Shown: positions 17,133 through 26,304, counted from the stretch's first letter. The stretch: 64,000 bases of DNA from Paenibacillus alginolyticus DSM 5050 = NBRC 15375 (GCF_000422905.1 NZ_AUGY01000036.1:1-64000); one strand, 5' to 3'. Notes: generated from the sequence alone by a model not told the origin. Made by a program: numbers and translations.

Positions 17133-17786
17133 ATGCCGAAAATTCTGGTAGTTGATGATCATGCCGTAGTCAGGTCGGGATTAATGAGCCTGCTGAATGG
17201 TAAGCACAGCATGGAAGTTATCGGAGAGGCTGCAGACGGACAAGAAGGTATTCAAGCAGCCCAATTGCTGAAGCCGGATGTCGTATTAATGGATTTGAAC
17301 ATGCCCCATGGCATGGATGGACTTACAGCAACAACAGAATTGAAGCGTCTGATGCCGGATTTGGCGGTGCTGGTTCTGACCATGCATGACGATGACGAGT
17401 ACCTGTTTAGGGCGATTCACGCCGGCGCCTCAGGGTATATATTGAAAAGCGCTCCGCACGAGGAGCTGTTGACAGCTATCCGCTCCGTTGCATCAGGAAA
17501 CGCCTATTTGTATCCTACAGCAACCAAAAGGCTGATGAGTGAATATATAGAACGCTTGAAGCATGGAGAAAATATAGGTCCTTACGAATCCCTTTCGGAA
17601 CGTGAGAAGGAAGTTCTGTCTCTGATTGCCAAAGGATTTTCCAATAAAGAGATAGCCGAACAATTGATTATTAGCGTAAAAACGGTTGAATCGCATAAAA
17701 GCAATGTGATGGAGAAGCTAGGGCTCAAAACGAGACCGGAGTTGGTCAAGTTTGCGGTGAAGAAAGGATTGTTGAATTTTGAGTAA
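17133..17786 (+). CDS. NarL/LuxR-type response regulator (NreC-like)
   Basis: A 217-residue response regulator with a receiver domain (about 1-120) containing VVDDH, phospho-acceptor aspartate in VVLMDLNMP and the conserved LKS lysine. A LuxR/GerE HTH follows, with [24 protein letters not shown] and the [16 protein letters not shown] recognition helix. ATG 17133 follows TGGAGG by six bases; ATG 17127 abuts it. The 3' end overlaps the kinase start by eight bases, indicating translational coupling. The GGG-N4-CCC palindrome upstream of the operon is a candidate target. Confidence 0.92.
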   Translation: MPKILVVDDHAVVRSGLMSLLNGKHSMEVIGEAADGQEGIQAAQLLKPDVVLMDLNMPHGMDGLTATTELKRLMPDLAVLVLTMHDDDEYLFRAIHAGASGYILKSAPHEELLTAIRSVASGNAYLYPTATKRLMSEYIERLKHGENIGPYESLSEREKEVLSLIAKGFSNKEIAEQLIISVKTVESHKSNVMEKLGLKTRPELVKFAVKKGLLNFE

Positions 17787-18885
17787 GGATGAAAACAGGG
17801 AGTATCCGGAAGTGATTGGTGAAAATGTAACCGAGCTTATAGCGCGCATGGATGAGTATATTACAGACTCTTTGTTTCAAGCTGATTTGAAACAGTCTCT
17901 CAAGCAGCTGTCCAATGTAAAATTTGCCCTAGATGAATCTTCCATTGTTGCCGTCACGGATCATAAAGGGAAAATTCAATACGTCAACGATAAGTTTTGC
18001 GAAATCTCCCAATATTCACGTGCTGAGCTTCTCGGGCAAGACCACCGAATTATTAACTCGGGTTATCATCGGAAGGATTTCATGACCCTCTTGTGGCAAA
18101 CGATCACCTCTGGCAAGGTGTGGCGCGGAGAGATCAAAAATAAAGCAAAAAGTGGTGGATTCTACTGGGTGGATACGACGATTGTGCCATTCGTGGATGA
18201 GAAGGGGCAACCCTACCAGTATCTTGCGATTCGTAACGAAGTCACGCAATTAAAGCGTGTCGAAGAAGAACTGCAGCTTATGATGTCGCAGGTTATGCAA
18301 ATTCAGGAGGAAGAACGAAGAAAATTTTCGCGTGAGCTCCATGACGGCATCGGACAGAGTCTGTTCTCACTGTTGATACAGATGGATAGAGTGATTGGGG
18401 AAAGTGAGCAGTCTGAAATAGTCGGGCTTCGGCATGTGGTTTCCGGAATCATTGAGGAAGTTCGTAATTTGGCGTGGGAAATCCGTCCTTCTGTTCTGGA
18501 TGATTTAGGTGTAGTGCCGGCCATTCGAACCTATATAGAAAATTACACGGGGCATTACGGAATACGAGTCATTCTGGATAGCAATTTGCGTAAGCGATTG
18601 GGAGCATTGGAGGAAACGACCATATACCGCGTTATACAGGAGGCTCTTACCAACGTGGCCAAATATGCCGATGTATCAGAAGCTAACGTGTTCGTTCATG
18701 ATAAAGAATCGTTTGTTGAAGTACGCATCGAAGATCGGGGAAAAGGTTTTGTTCGCAGTGGCGGCTCCAAAGGAGTGGGGCTGTTCAGTATGGAGGAAAG
18801 AGCCAAGAGCATTGGCGGTCAAATCGCTATTCATTCTGAATTGGAAAAAGGGACGACAATCACCTTGATTGTTCCGAAAAGGTGA
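17779..18885 (+). CDS. PAS-HisKA_3 sensor histidine kinase (NreB-like, without Fe-S cysteines)
   Basis: A soluble 368-residue kinase of the NarX/DegS class. One PAS domain covers about residues 50-160. The HisKA_3 dimer domain has [19 protein letters not shown] with phospho-acceptor H188, and the ATPase domain contains [15 protein letters not shown] and EDRGKGF. Staphylococcal NreB senses oxygen with a PAS [4Fe-4S] cluster held by four cysteines, but this protein has only one cysteine in total (C74). Its PAS resembles Aer/NifL flavin-type domains ([20 protein letters not shown]). The TTG start lies ten bases after AAAGGA and inside the response-regulator gene. Cytoplasmic redox sensing through a different cofactor is inferred. 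Confidence 0.9.
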   Translation: MSKDENREYPEVIGENVTELIARMDEYITDSLFQADLKQSLKQLSNVKFALDESSIVAVTDHKGKIQYVNDKFCEISQYSRAELLGQDHRIINSGYHRKDFMTLLWQTITSGKVWRGEIKNKAKSGGFYWVDTTIVPFVDEKGQPYQYLAIRNEVTQLKRVEEELQLMMSQVMQIQEEERRKFSRELHDGIGQSLFSLLIQMDRVIGESEQSEIVGLRHVVSGIIEEVRNLAWEIRPSVLDDLGVVPAIRTYIENYTGHYGIRVILDSNLRKRLGALEETTIYRVIQEALTNVAKYADVSEANVFVHDKESFVEVRIEDRGKGFVRSGGSKGVGLFSMEERAKSIGGQIAIHSELEKGTTITLIVPKR

Positions 18886-18907
18886 ATCATACTTCCCTGC
18901 GATCTTT

Positions 18908-19765
18908 TTATTGTTCCATTCGAAGCTTCGAGCGTTTCTGTTGTTCTTCTCTATATTGACGGGGGGATAACCCAAAATGCATGCGAAATTGTCGATGGAA
19001 GTACGTATAGTTATTAAAACCGCTTGATTTAGCGACATAGTCAAGTGACATTGCGCTGAAGCGAATGCGTTCACATGCGACTGCAAGGCGGACTTCAATG
19101 GCATAACTCATGATGGATTGGCCGAAATTGGTTTTAAACAAATTCACAGCTCTGGAGATACTAATTCCCGCATGTTTGGCAATTTGCTCCAAGGTGAGAG
19201 CTTCTGTCGCATGCTGATCTATGAATTTTTTAATCCGGTAGGCGATGTAGGATGGACTTAACGTTTTTCCCATGCCGGCAATGTCATGCAGGCGCTGTAA
19301 GGTTAAGCAAAAGACGCGCAGCTTATAATCTGTCAGCTCTTCGATGGTGTCATTCATCCGCAACGTTTCCTTCGCCAACTGATTCCACAATTTCAGAAGA
19401 TCGTCGTCGAGAGGGATGTTTGTCTTTTGCGGAGGTGAGAAATTGTCCCACCACTGGTCAATCCATGTTCCATTGCAAATCACATAGTAATCGATACTGT
19501 TGTCTTTCAAGATAAGCTCGTACTTTTCGCCTGGACGAAACATAAGCAGGTCTCCAGGCTCAATCACGACAAATTCGTTATCAATGAGCGCTTCACAGCT
19601 ACCGCTTGTCTGCAGCCGGATGATGTAGGTGTTTAACAACTCACGCGGATTTCGAAAACGCTTCTTATGGTGCGCCATCCCTACGTAAAGCGTTTCAGCT
19701 CGCAAATTATCCTCGCGTCCATGCAACACACCGGCTTCCTCCTTTGACTCGAGCAAATCGTTCAT
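18908..19765 (-). CDS. AraC-family transcriptional regulator with cupin sensor domain
   Basis: A 285-residue regulator. The N-terminal cupin-like ligand domain (about 20-150) contains IEPGDLLMFRPGEKYEL. Two AraC-type HTH motifs occupy the last 100 residues, with LEQIAKHAGISISRAVNLFKT and the second helix region VAKSSGFNNYTYFHRQFRMHFGLSPRQYREE. Such proteins usually control adjacent sugar or glycan genes. It is convergent with the NreB-like kinase, and the next gene upstream, 110 bases away on the same strand, encodes another AraC domain. It probably belongs with the carbohydrate cluster at 19.9-24.4 kb. Confidence 0.9.
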   Translation of the reverse strand: MNDLLESKEEAGVLHGREDNLRAETLYVGMAHHKKRFRNPRELLNTYIIRLQTSGSCEALIDNEFVVIEPGDLLMFRPGEKYELILKDNSIDYYVICNGTWIDQWWDNFSPPQKTNIPLDDDLLKLWNQLAKETLRMNDTIEELTDYKLRVFCLTLQRLHDIAGMGKTLSPSYIAYRIKKFIDQHATEALTLEQIAKHAGISISRAVNLFKTNFGQSIMSYAIEVRLAVACERIRFSAMSLDYVAKSSGFNNYTYFHRQFRMHFGLSPRQYREEQQKRSKLRMEQ

Positions 19766-19875
19766 GTTTTAGTTCTATTAGGTAATTATACAAACTTTCT
19801 AGGCAATTGTACGCAAATATTTCCATACGCAAACGTGACCGCCCTTGAACAGGGCGGCTATTGTCTCAAATGAGG

Positions 19876-21321
19876 CTACTCAAAATAAATGGCTTTTCCT
19901 GTCTTCGAAGACTCATATATGGCTTCTAATATTTGTGTGACAACAAACGCTTGCTCCGGTTTTACCAACGGCTCGGTATTATGAAGGATACATTCGAGCC
20001 ACAACCGCGCTTCCATGTCGCTTGAACTCTCTGCGCTGCCTTCAAAAAAAGCGACTCCGCCTGCACTCAAATCGATGGTGGTCGTATTCATTCTGCCCAG
20101 CTTTTCGCTGTTAATGCGGAGTCCGTCACGCATGTCCGCTCCGCCTTCCGTACCGCAAAGCGTCGTTTTTGCCTCTAAAGTGTCAAGTGAGTTAAGAGCC
20201 CAACTGGATTCGAGTATAACGGTCGCACCGTTCTGCATCGTTATGAAGCCGAAAGCGGAATCCTCCACCGTAAATTTTTTCGGGTCCCACGGTCCCCATA
20301 TATTTGCCGCGTTTTCTTTGCGGCTAAGCTTGTGGTAAGCCTTGCCTAAAACACATTTTGGTGCATAATTGTTCATCATCCGAAGTGTTAAATCCAACGC
20401 ATGGCTGCCGATATCGATGAGCGGGCCGCCTTGATGCCTACGATAGTCGCCTGGCGTTACGCCTGCGTGCTTCTTGAACGTTCTATTGAAATGACTTATA
20501 TGATTATAGCCCACACGGGTAGCGATCTCGGTAACATTGAGGTCCGTTCCTCCTAGCAGTTCCATGGATGCCTGAATACGAATGGCTGATAAGAGCTCGA
20601 TATACGATTTGCCTCGCACCAGCTTCAGCATATTGCTGAAATAAGATGGTGCCATTAATGCTTTAGCGGAAACCTCTTCCAAATGGAGCTCCTCATTGTA
20701 ATGCGTTTCCATGTAACTGATAGCTTCATAGAAGGCTTCTCGGTGATGTGCCACCCTGTTGCGCTCATGCTGACTTTGCGTTTGTGAATAGCGTTTATAC
20801 TGCCTGCCGGTAATGACGAGAAGCTTCAGCAGCTCAGCCTTGATCGCTAGCCGGTAGCCTTCTTCTTGTTCCTCCCATTCCGAGAGAATGACGTTCAGCA
20901 AGTTCTCGACCACGGATTGTGTAGGAGGAGGGAACGACATTTTGGGCAGCAGATCGGCTTCGGAAATGAGGGGTCTGATATAGGCGAAATCGACGAACGT
21001 CTGCATTTGCGCCAGATCCTGAAAGCTTTCATTAATCGCATGGGGCATGAAATCGACCTGTATCATCTCAAAATCCATCGAATCACGGGGTTCCAAGCGA
21101 TGCTCTTGAAAGGGCGGGATCGAGAAGAGATCGCCTTTGGTCAACACATATTGCCTGCCCGCCGCCCAATGAAGACAACTGCCGGACATCATGTAGCACA
21201 GCTGCAGGTGCTCGTGAGCATGTTGAAATCGATTCATATTCTGTGGCGTTCGAATTTCGATTTTAAAAGGAAACTTCTCGTCGAGTAACTCTTTGTAAGT
21301 ATAGATTGGATAATCGGACAT
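19876..21321 (-). CDS. Chimeric protein: AraC regulator fused to C-terminal half of a Gfo/Idh/MocA oxidoreductase
   Basis: A single 481-residue frame. Residues 1-297 are a complete AraC regulator: cupin domain with GDLFSIPPFQEHRLEP, then two HTHs ending YNHISHFNRTFKKHAGVTP-GDYRRHQ. Residue 298 onward reads GGPLIDIGSHALDLTLRMM and continues for 184 residues as the substrate-binding half of a Gfo/Idh/MocA dehydrogenase, ending ILEAIYESSKTGKAIYFE. The oxidoreductase's N-terminal NAD-binding Rossmann half is absent. The junction is near 20430. The intact oxidoreductase at 50505-51581 shows GGGPLIDIGVHMLDL in mid-protein, so this is an in-frame deletion fusion of two tandem genes rather than a known family. 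The DNA-binding part may still work. No in-frame stop separates the two. Confidence 0.85.
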   Translation of the reverse strand: MSDYPIYTYKELLDEKFPFKIEIRTPQNMNRFQHAHEHLQLCYMMSGSCLHWAAGRQYVLTKGDLFSIPPFQEHRLEPRDSMDFEMIQVDFMPHAINESFQDLAQMQTFVDFAYIRPLISEADLLPKMSFPPPTQSVVENLLNVILSEWEEQEEGYRLAIKAELLKLLVITGRQYKRYSQTQSQHERNRVAHHREAFYEAISYMETHYNEELHLEEVSAKALMAPSYFSNMLKLVRGKSYIELLSAIRIQASMELLGGTDLNVTEIATRVGYNHISHFNRTFKKHAGVTPGDYRRHQGGPLIDIGSHALDLTLRMMNNYAPKCVLGKAYHKLSRKENAANIWGPWDPKKFTVEDSAFGFITMQNGATVILESSWALNSLDTLEAKTTLCGTEGGADMRDGLRINSEKLGRMNTTTIDLSAGGVAFFEGSAESSSDMEARLWLECILHNTEPLVKPEQAFVVTQILEAIYESSKTGKAIYFE

Positions 21322-21495
21322 ACAATGACCTCCACTAGATTCATCCGTAACTCATTAGCTACAGATAATGGTACACAGATTCGAGGAATTGTGCAAAAGA
21401 AACATGGAAAAGGGAAAGCGTTTACTGAGTTTCGCTGCAATAATAGGAGGAAGTTAAGTTGCCCACTAGATCTGGGAGGAAATGGGGAAAGCGAT

Positions 21496-22341
21496 ATGAA
21501 GCATCTGGCATTTAGCACGCTCCCCTGCGAGGGCTGGTCTTTGGCTGAAATGATTTCGTTTGCCAAGGCATGCGGTTTTAGCGGAATGGAGCTGAGGGAA
21601 GGGCCTGCCTGGGGCATAACCGCCGAGATGGCGCAGGATGAGCGGAAAGTGGCGATTCGGAAATTCGAGGAAGCGGGCATTCGAATCACCAATATTGGTT
21701 CAAGTGTATGTTTCACAGGCGAGAGAGGAGATGCCGAGCAATTCGATAATTTTAAAAAAGTCGTTTCGCTCGCTCGTGATTTGAAGGCTGGCGGAGTGCG
21801 GATTTTCCTTGGCTACTTCAATAACCGCAGGGATAACCCAGTTCCTGCTATTCCATATCTTGAAATCGCAACCCAGATTAAGCAAGCTTGCGATTACGCG
21901 GCCTCTTACGGTGTGCAGGTATGGATCGAGACGCATAATGAATTCGCCACTGGCCGTTCGCTTCGCAAGCTGCTGGATGATGTAGACAGAGCGAATTGTG
22001 CGGTTATCTATGATATTATCCATCCGCTGGAAGAAGGAGAGACGCCGGTGGAGACCATTGCATTACTTGGCTCGCAGTGCGTTCATGTACATGTCAAAGA
22101 CGGCGTCCCTTTTGAAGATTCAATGGAGTCGAACTGGATGTACACCCAGGTCGGCGAGGGGCAGGTGCCGATTGCTTCCATTGTAGATCAGCTTGAGCAG
22201 TCGGGATACACCGGCTATTACTCCTTGGAGTGGGAAACCAAATGGCGCAAGGAGCTGCAAGTTCCCGGTATGGAGCCAGCAACTATTTTTCCTGCGTATG
22301 TTGAATTTATGCGTGAATTATTTCAAAGCCTAATGGAATGA
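21496..22341 (+). CDS. Sugar phosphate isomerase/epimerase-like TIM-barrel protein
   Basis: A 281-residue xylose-isomerase-like TIM barrel (AP endonuclease family 2 fold). Metal-ligand positions are visible as WIETHNEFATG near residue 137, IYDIIHPLEEGE near 170, HVHVKDG near 197 and SLEWETKW near 243. The start at ATG 21496 precedes the conserved MKHLAFSTLPCEGWSL; the frame extends upstream but without homology. It is divergent from the AraC-oxidoreductase chimera and overlaps or abuts the next dehydrogenase gene. Paired with Gfo/Idh/MocA enzymes such proteins often process inositols or oxidised sugars; the substrate is unknown. Confidence 0.88.
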   Translation: MKHLAFSTLPCEGWSLAEMISFAKACGFSGMELREGPAWGITAEMAQDERKVAIRKFEEAGIRITNIGSSVCFTGERGDAEQFDNFKKVVSLARDLKAGGVRIFLGYFNNRRDNPVPAIPYLEIATQIKQACDYAASYGVQVWIETHNEFATGRSLRKLLDDVDRANCAVIYDIIHPLEEGETPVETIALLGSQCVHVHVKDGVPFEDSMESNWMYTQVGEGQVPIASIVDQLEQSGYTGYYSLEWETKWRKELQVPGMEPATIFPAYVEFMRELFQSLME

Positions 22342-22352
22342 GGGTTAAGTCG

Positions 22353-23354
22353 ATGAAAACATTAATTACGATCGCTGACGCTGGATTATATGAGTTATTT
22401 TGGCAGGAGTCCACTCTGAATAAGCTTTCGAGCTTTTCGGAGGTTGATTTTATTCCCTTGAATGAGAGATTTACAAGTGAGGACCTATCGGAACGAATTG
22501 GTTCATATGATGCCTGCATCACTTCATGGGGCTCGCCTCGCTTTACCCCGGATGTGCTCGCGCGCGCGGAGAGATTGAAGTTTATCGGCCATGGAGCAGG
22601 CAGTGTAGCATCAATCGTCAAAGAGGATGTGTTCGATACTTCGATTGCCGTAACATCGGCCAATAAAGTACTCGCACTCTCGACTGCGGAGTGTGCACTT
22701 TCATTGATGTTTGCCGGAGCGTGGGACTTAGCGGGGTACAGCAATCGGCTTAAAGAGGGGCAGTGGAGCAATAACAACCGCGATACGATTCTCGGCGTGA
22801 CGCGAAGAGTGATCGGCCTAGTCGGCTACGGGGAAATCTCCAAGCAGGTGATCCGGATGCTGCAGCCTTTTAACACGAGAATCTTGCTGCACTCTAGTTA
22901 CTGTACGAAGGAGGAAGCGGCTGCGCAGGGCGTCGAGCTCTGTGGTTTGAATGAACTGTTCGAGCGCAGCGACATCGTCTCGTTGCACAATACGTGGACG
23001 CCTCGCACGCAAGGAATGATCGGCGCGGAACAGCTAAGACTGCTGCGCGACGGGGCGCTCTTCATTAATACGGCTCGCGGGCCTATTGTGAAAGAAGAGG
23101 CGCTCTTGGAAGAACTGAGCAAAGGCAGGATACATGCAGCCCTTGATGTTTACGACATTGAGCCTATGCCAGCCGATCATAAGCTGCAGGCGATGCCTAA
23201 CGTGTTATGCTTGCCGCACATTGGCGGGTTCCATGGTATATTGAAGCGCGAGCTCTGTGATTTCATCGTCGATGAGCTGCACCGATTCGTGAAAGGTGAG
23301 GATTTGCTCGGCAAAGTTACGTTGGATCAGTACCGCAGATTGACGCCGTGGTAG
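22353..23354 (+). CDS. D-isomer 2-hydroxyacid dehydrogenase
   Basis: A 333-residue NAD-dependent dehydrogenase. GLVGYGEISKQVIRML near residue 152 is the Rossmann motif, FINTARGPIVKEEALLEEL near 234 carries the catalytic arginine, DVYDIEPMP near 264 the acidic residue region and LPHIGGFHG near 288 the catalytic histidine. ATG 22353 follows GAGGG by eight bases; an ATG at 22338 overlaps the stop of the preceding gene (ATGA) and is an alternative that would add five residues. Operon position after the TIM-barrel isomerase suggests a shared sugar-acid pathway. It is only distantly similar to the dehydrogenase at 1235-2212. Confidence 0.88.
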   Translation: MKTLITIADAGLYELFWQESTLNKLSSFSEVDFIPLNERFTSEDLSERIGSYDACITSWGSPRFTPDVLARAERLKFIGHGAGSVASIVKEDVFDTSIAVTSANKVLALSTAECALSLMFAGAWDLAGYSNRLKEGQWSNNNRDTILGVTRRVIGLVGYGEISKQVIRMLQPFNTRILLHSSYCTKEEAAAQGVELCGLNELFERSDIVSLHNTWTPRTQGMIGAEQLRLLRDGALFINTARGPIVKEEALLEELSKGRIHAALDVYDIEPMPADHKLQAMPNVLCLPHIGGFHGILKRELCDFIVDELHRFVKGEDLLGKVTLDQYRRLTPW

Positions 23355-23411
23355 AGGTATCTCGTAGAAAATTGTATAATCAAATGGACAATTTAAACGA
23401 GGAGTGTAGCG

Positions 23412-24359
23412 ATGAACGCAATAGAAACACGGATTCATTCGTTGAAACAGTATGTGCCAGAGTTAACGGCACAAACCGATCTGGAAGATTTTTGGGATCG
23501 TGTCTCCCGGGAAGCAGCAGAATCCGTGAGATATTCGATTGAGCCGGTCGCCTCCCCGTTCCTACAGGCCGAAGTTTACAAAGTTGTATTGGAGGGTGCA
23601 GCAAATACGCCTGTTCATGCTTGGTATATGCTGCCTTCCGTCCAGCTGCGTCATCCACTTCCCTGTATCGTAACCTTTCACGGTTATTCCGGTTCCAAAG
23701 GTCAACCGGAGGATCATGCTGCTTGGCTGCTTATGGGGTATGCTGTTCTCGCCATCGACGTTCGGGGGCAAGGGGGGGAGACTGGCAACGGGCTGCCGCA
23801 AGAATACGGCATGACCAAGGGATGGGTGACACAGGGGATTCTCGATCCGGAGAGTTCCTATTATCGGGCGGTAGCTATCGATGGCTTGCGTGCTGTACGG
23901 TGCGCGATGGCAATGCCGGAGATAAACTCCGAGAGGGTGTTTGTTTTTGGCGGCAGCCAAGGAGGCGGTCTGGCACTGCTTGTATCCGCCTTGGAGCCTA
24001 AGCTACGGGCTGTAATCACTCATGTACCGAATATGTGCCACATGGATTTGGGGATACTGCAATCGGTCAGTTCACTCACCGAAGCTGCGGAATTCGTAAC
24101 TCGCTTCCCGGACCGCCTTGACGAGGTGCTGCGGACGCTTAGTTATTTCGACATCATGAATTTGGCCCATCGAATTACGCTGCCCGTGCATGTGACGGTA
24201 GGACTGAAGGACACGACCTGCTTACCCGAGGCGATCTTCGCCGCCTATAATCGGATCGCATCAGTTACCAAAACGGTCGAGGTTCACCCGTTCATGGGGC
24301 ATGCGCTGCCCCCGGGATTTCACGCTGCGGGACACGCCTTTTTCTCGCAGTGGCTTTGA
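23412..24359 (+). CDS. CE7-family acetylxylan esterase / cephalosporin-C deacetylase
   Basis: A 315-residue alpha/beta-hydrolase. FHGYSGSKG near residue 87 forms the oxyanion-hole region, DVRGQGGETG near 115 is the CE7 RGQ motif, FGGSQGGGLALL near 179 holds the nucleophile serine, and HPFMGHALP near 297 supplies the catalytic histidine region. CE7 enzymes remove acetyl groups from xylo-oligosaccharides and related compounds, often inside the cell; there is no signal peptide. GAGGAG precedes the ATG. It follows the dehydrogenase gene by 57 bases and probably completes the operon for an acetylated plant-derived sugar. Confidence 0.9.
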   Translation: MNAIETRIHSLKQYVPELTAQTDLEDFWDRVSREAAESVRYSIEPVASPFLQAEVYKVVLEGAANTPVHAWYMLPSVQLRHPLPCIVTFHGYSGSKGQPEDHAAWLLMGYAVLAIDVRGQGGETGNGLPQEYGMTKGWVTQGILDPESSYYRAVAIDGLRAVRCAMAMPEINSERVFVFGGSQGGGLALLVSALEPKLRAVITHVPNMCHMDLGILQSVSSLTEAAEFVTRFPDRLDEVLRTLSYFDIMNLAHRITLPVHVTVGLKDTTCLPEAIFAAYNRIASVTKTVEVHPFMGHALPPGFHAAGHAFFSQWL

Positions 24360-24384
24360 GGGTTGGACAAGGGGGATCAGCAGC

Positions 24385-24415
24385 CTAGTAGTGATTATTA
24401 ACTAATCATTACTAG
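24385..24415 (+). terminator. Hairpin after the CE7 esterase gene
   Basis: A 13-bp stem with one G-T pair, CTAGTAGTGATTA (24385-24397) and TAATCATTACTAG (24403-24415), 25 bases past the stop. There is no clear U-run, so it is a weak intrinsic terminator or a shared 3' structure with the convergent small gene. Confidence 0.5.
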
Positions 24416-24708
24416 ACTGTAGGCTCGTTTTTCATAAAATTTTTAGCTAAATTCTCGACATTCAAATCTCTTGTATTGTTTTCTTGGTCTCTTAAAATCT
24501 GAATCCAATACTGCTCCCCCGGTTTGAATGCTTTGAAAATAGCTTGTTCTGTATTTTCAATACGAACATCGTGACCGCAGTCTATTAAACATTGTTGAAA
24601 ATCATATAAGGTAGGTTTTTGATTTTCTTCCAAGAATATGAGCCCTCTTAAAAGTTGGATGCTATCCTTGTGGATAACTTTAAAGTGAATAATGTGTTCT
24701 TTTTTCAT
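24412..24708 (-). CDS. Hypothetical protein, 98 residues
   Basis: I do not recognise this protein. It is soluble and mixed-charge, begins MKKEHIIHFKVIHKDSIQLL, and contains QAIFKAFKPGEQYWIQILRD in the middle; no signal peptide, membrane segment or cofactor motif is visible. The minus-strand leader before the ATG reads AAGTGC rather than a strong GGAGG, but the coding frame is clean and the base composition is AT-rich. It is convergent with the esterase gene. Low confidence that it is more than a lineage-specific small gene. Confidence 0.5.
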   Translation of the reverse strand: MKKEHIIHFKVIHKDSIQLLRGLIFLEENQKPTLYDFQQCLIDCGHDVRIENTEQAIFKAFKPGEQYWIQILRDQENNTRDLNVENLAKNFMKNEPTV

Positions 24709-24737
24709 AGATAAGCACTTCCCCTACAACAATTCTT

Positions 24738-24768
24738 AGCTATCATAGACATATGGTAGCTTTTTTTG
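24738..24768 (+). terminator. Hairpin with T-run of unclear ownership
   Basis: AGCTATCATA (24738-24747) pairs with TATGGTAGCT (24752-24761) with one G-T, followed by seven Ts on the plus strand. No plus-strand gene lies just upstream, so it may be a remnant of a lost gene. Confidence 0.45.
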
Positions 24769-24928
24769 TTGTTGGGAGCAGTGATTTTTGTTATAGCTTA
24801 TCTATGAAATGGTGTTGGATTTATTTGGAATCATTCATTGACATGCGTATGCCGCCGTGCTAAACAGTAACGAAATTGATTATAGATAAACTTCAGCATA
24901 TCGTTTAGCTAGCGTGGGATAGAACATC

Positions 24929-26184
24929 TTGAATGGGGAGGCCGTACAATTCGCTCTTAACCCCTCGACCGCTTCATGGGTCGTGACGGGCTACTCCATC
25001 GTATTTGCTATATCATCGATTACTTTCAGCCGATTGTCCGATTTCGTGCCCATTCGAAGACTGTTCACGGCGGCGCTGCTGGCATTGGGCGGGGCATCCG
25101 TGATTGGCATGTTCAGCGACGGATTTGGTCTGCTGCTTATCACGAGGCTTATTCAGGCTGCAGGCGCTGGCGCTATTCCTTCGCTCGCAATTGTGCTTGT
25201 CACTCGTTACATTCCCGTTTCCGCAGAGGCATGGCCATGTCGTTCATATTGTCAGCGGCCTCACTTGGCCTTGGGCTAGGTCCTGTCGTCGGCGGATCGA
25301 TCGTTCAGTATCTGGGGTGGCATTTCCTATTTGTGATCACCGGCCTAACCCTGCTGCTGATCCCGGTTTTCCTGCTCATACTTCCCCGTGAAAAAGCGGA
25401 GCGCGGTTCGTTCGATTTCATTGGCGCCGTCCTGATCGGGATGGGCACGACAGGTTTGCTGCTCTTCCTCACATCCAAGAGCACGGTTGCACTTGTTGTC
25501 GGCGTGATTGCCCTGGCATTATTCGCGGTGCGCATCCGCAAAGCGACGAATCCATTCGTCTTGCCCGCGCTATTCGGCGACAGACTCTATCTGGCGCTTG
25601 GTGCTATCGGCATTAGCGCCTACATGATCAGCTTCGCCTTCTTGTTCCTCGCCCCGCAAATGCTGGCCAGAGTCTTCGGTTTAACACCGGCTGTATCGGG
25701 TCTTGTGCTCTTTCCAGGTGCGCTTCTTGCCATGCTGGTATCCAACAGGGTTGGCCGCCTCATCGACCGATACGGTAACGGCGCGCTCCTCCGCTACACG
25801 CCTTGGTTGCTGCTGTTTTCGACCGTTTTGCTGGCGCTAACTGCCGTCCATTCCTTTTATGGGCTTGCCGCCGTCTATATACTGACGAGTATCAGCATCA
25901 CTTCTATCTCCAGTGCGGTCTCCAACGAGCTATCCCGGCAGTTGACGAAGGAACGGATTGGCTCCGGTATGGGCTTATTTCAGCTGCTGCAATTTTTCAG
26001 CGGGGCTTTCGCCGTAGCCATCTCGGGGAGTGCACTCGTCTGGCAGAAGTCACTGCCAACCGAGCGGGCGTTCGACAATCTCATCTGGGGCATGGTCGGA
26101 ATCGCCATATTGACCATCGTCTTCGCTTTTATTTATCGGGGCTATGCCAGAAAGCGAACGAATGCTGTTGCTACCCTGGTCTAA
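24929..26184 (+). pseudogene. MFS drug/tetracycline-type efflux transporter, frameshifted and N-terminally truncated
   Basis: A DHA2-type 14-helix transporter related to Tet(L)/Tet(K), broken in at least two places. The first frame (24929 to about 25220) encodes STASWVVTGYSIVFAISSITF and RLIQAAGAGAIPSLAIVLVTRYIP; homology then jumps to another frame at about 25220-25230 (RRGMAMSFILSAASLGLG) and continues to 26184. The start lacks the first helix, and ALNPSTASWV appears to have lost the roughly ten residues that join helix 1 to helix 2. One frame alone cannot make a working protein. A ribosome-binding site is not evident. An efflux function in the ancestor is inferred. Confidence 0.85.
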
Positions 26185-26197
26185 TAAATTGTAATAA

Positions 26198-26226
26198 AGA
26201 GGATTCCACATGGGATCCTCTTTTTG
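26198..26226 (+). terminator. Terminator after the MFS pseudogene
   Basis: AGAGGATTCC (26198-26207) pairs with GGGATCCTCT (26212-26221) with one T-G, then TTTTTG. Confidence 0.82.
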
Positions 26227-26238
26227 TGCGTAGATAAG

Positions 26239-26304
26239 AAAGTATAAGTTTTATACTTTTGCTTTGCATCTACCTTGACAAACGCGCTCGTCCCAGTGGG
26301 ACGA
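26239..26304. promoter_or_regulatory. Two palindromes and a TTGACA upstream of the RNase J gene
   Basis: AAAGTATAA and TTATACTTT (26239-26247, 26251-26259) form a perfect 9-bp inverted repeat around GTT. TTGACA lies at 26275-26280. TCGTCCCAGTGGGACGA (26288-26304) is a second perfect 7-bp inverted repeat. They may be operators or RNA hairpins in the leader of the RNase J gene; no matching -10 was found for the TTGACA. Confidence 0.45.

Noticed and set aside
17779..18885. Annotation of the kinase as a true oxygen-sensing NreB
   Set aside because: Only one cysteine exists in the whole protein, so the [4Fe-4S] sensor cannot be present.
21325..21495. Upstream extension of the TIM-barrel gene
   Set aside because: No homology before MKHLAFSTL. 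The region carries the divergent promoters and a better start site at 21496.
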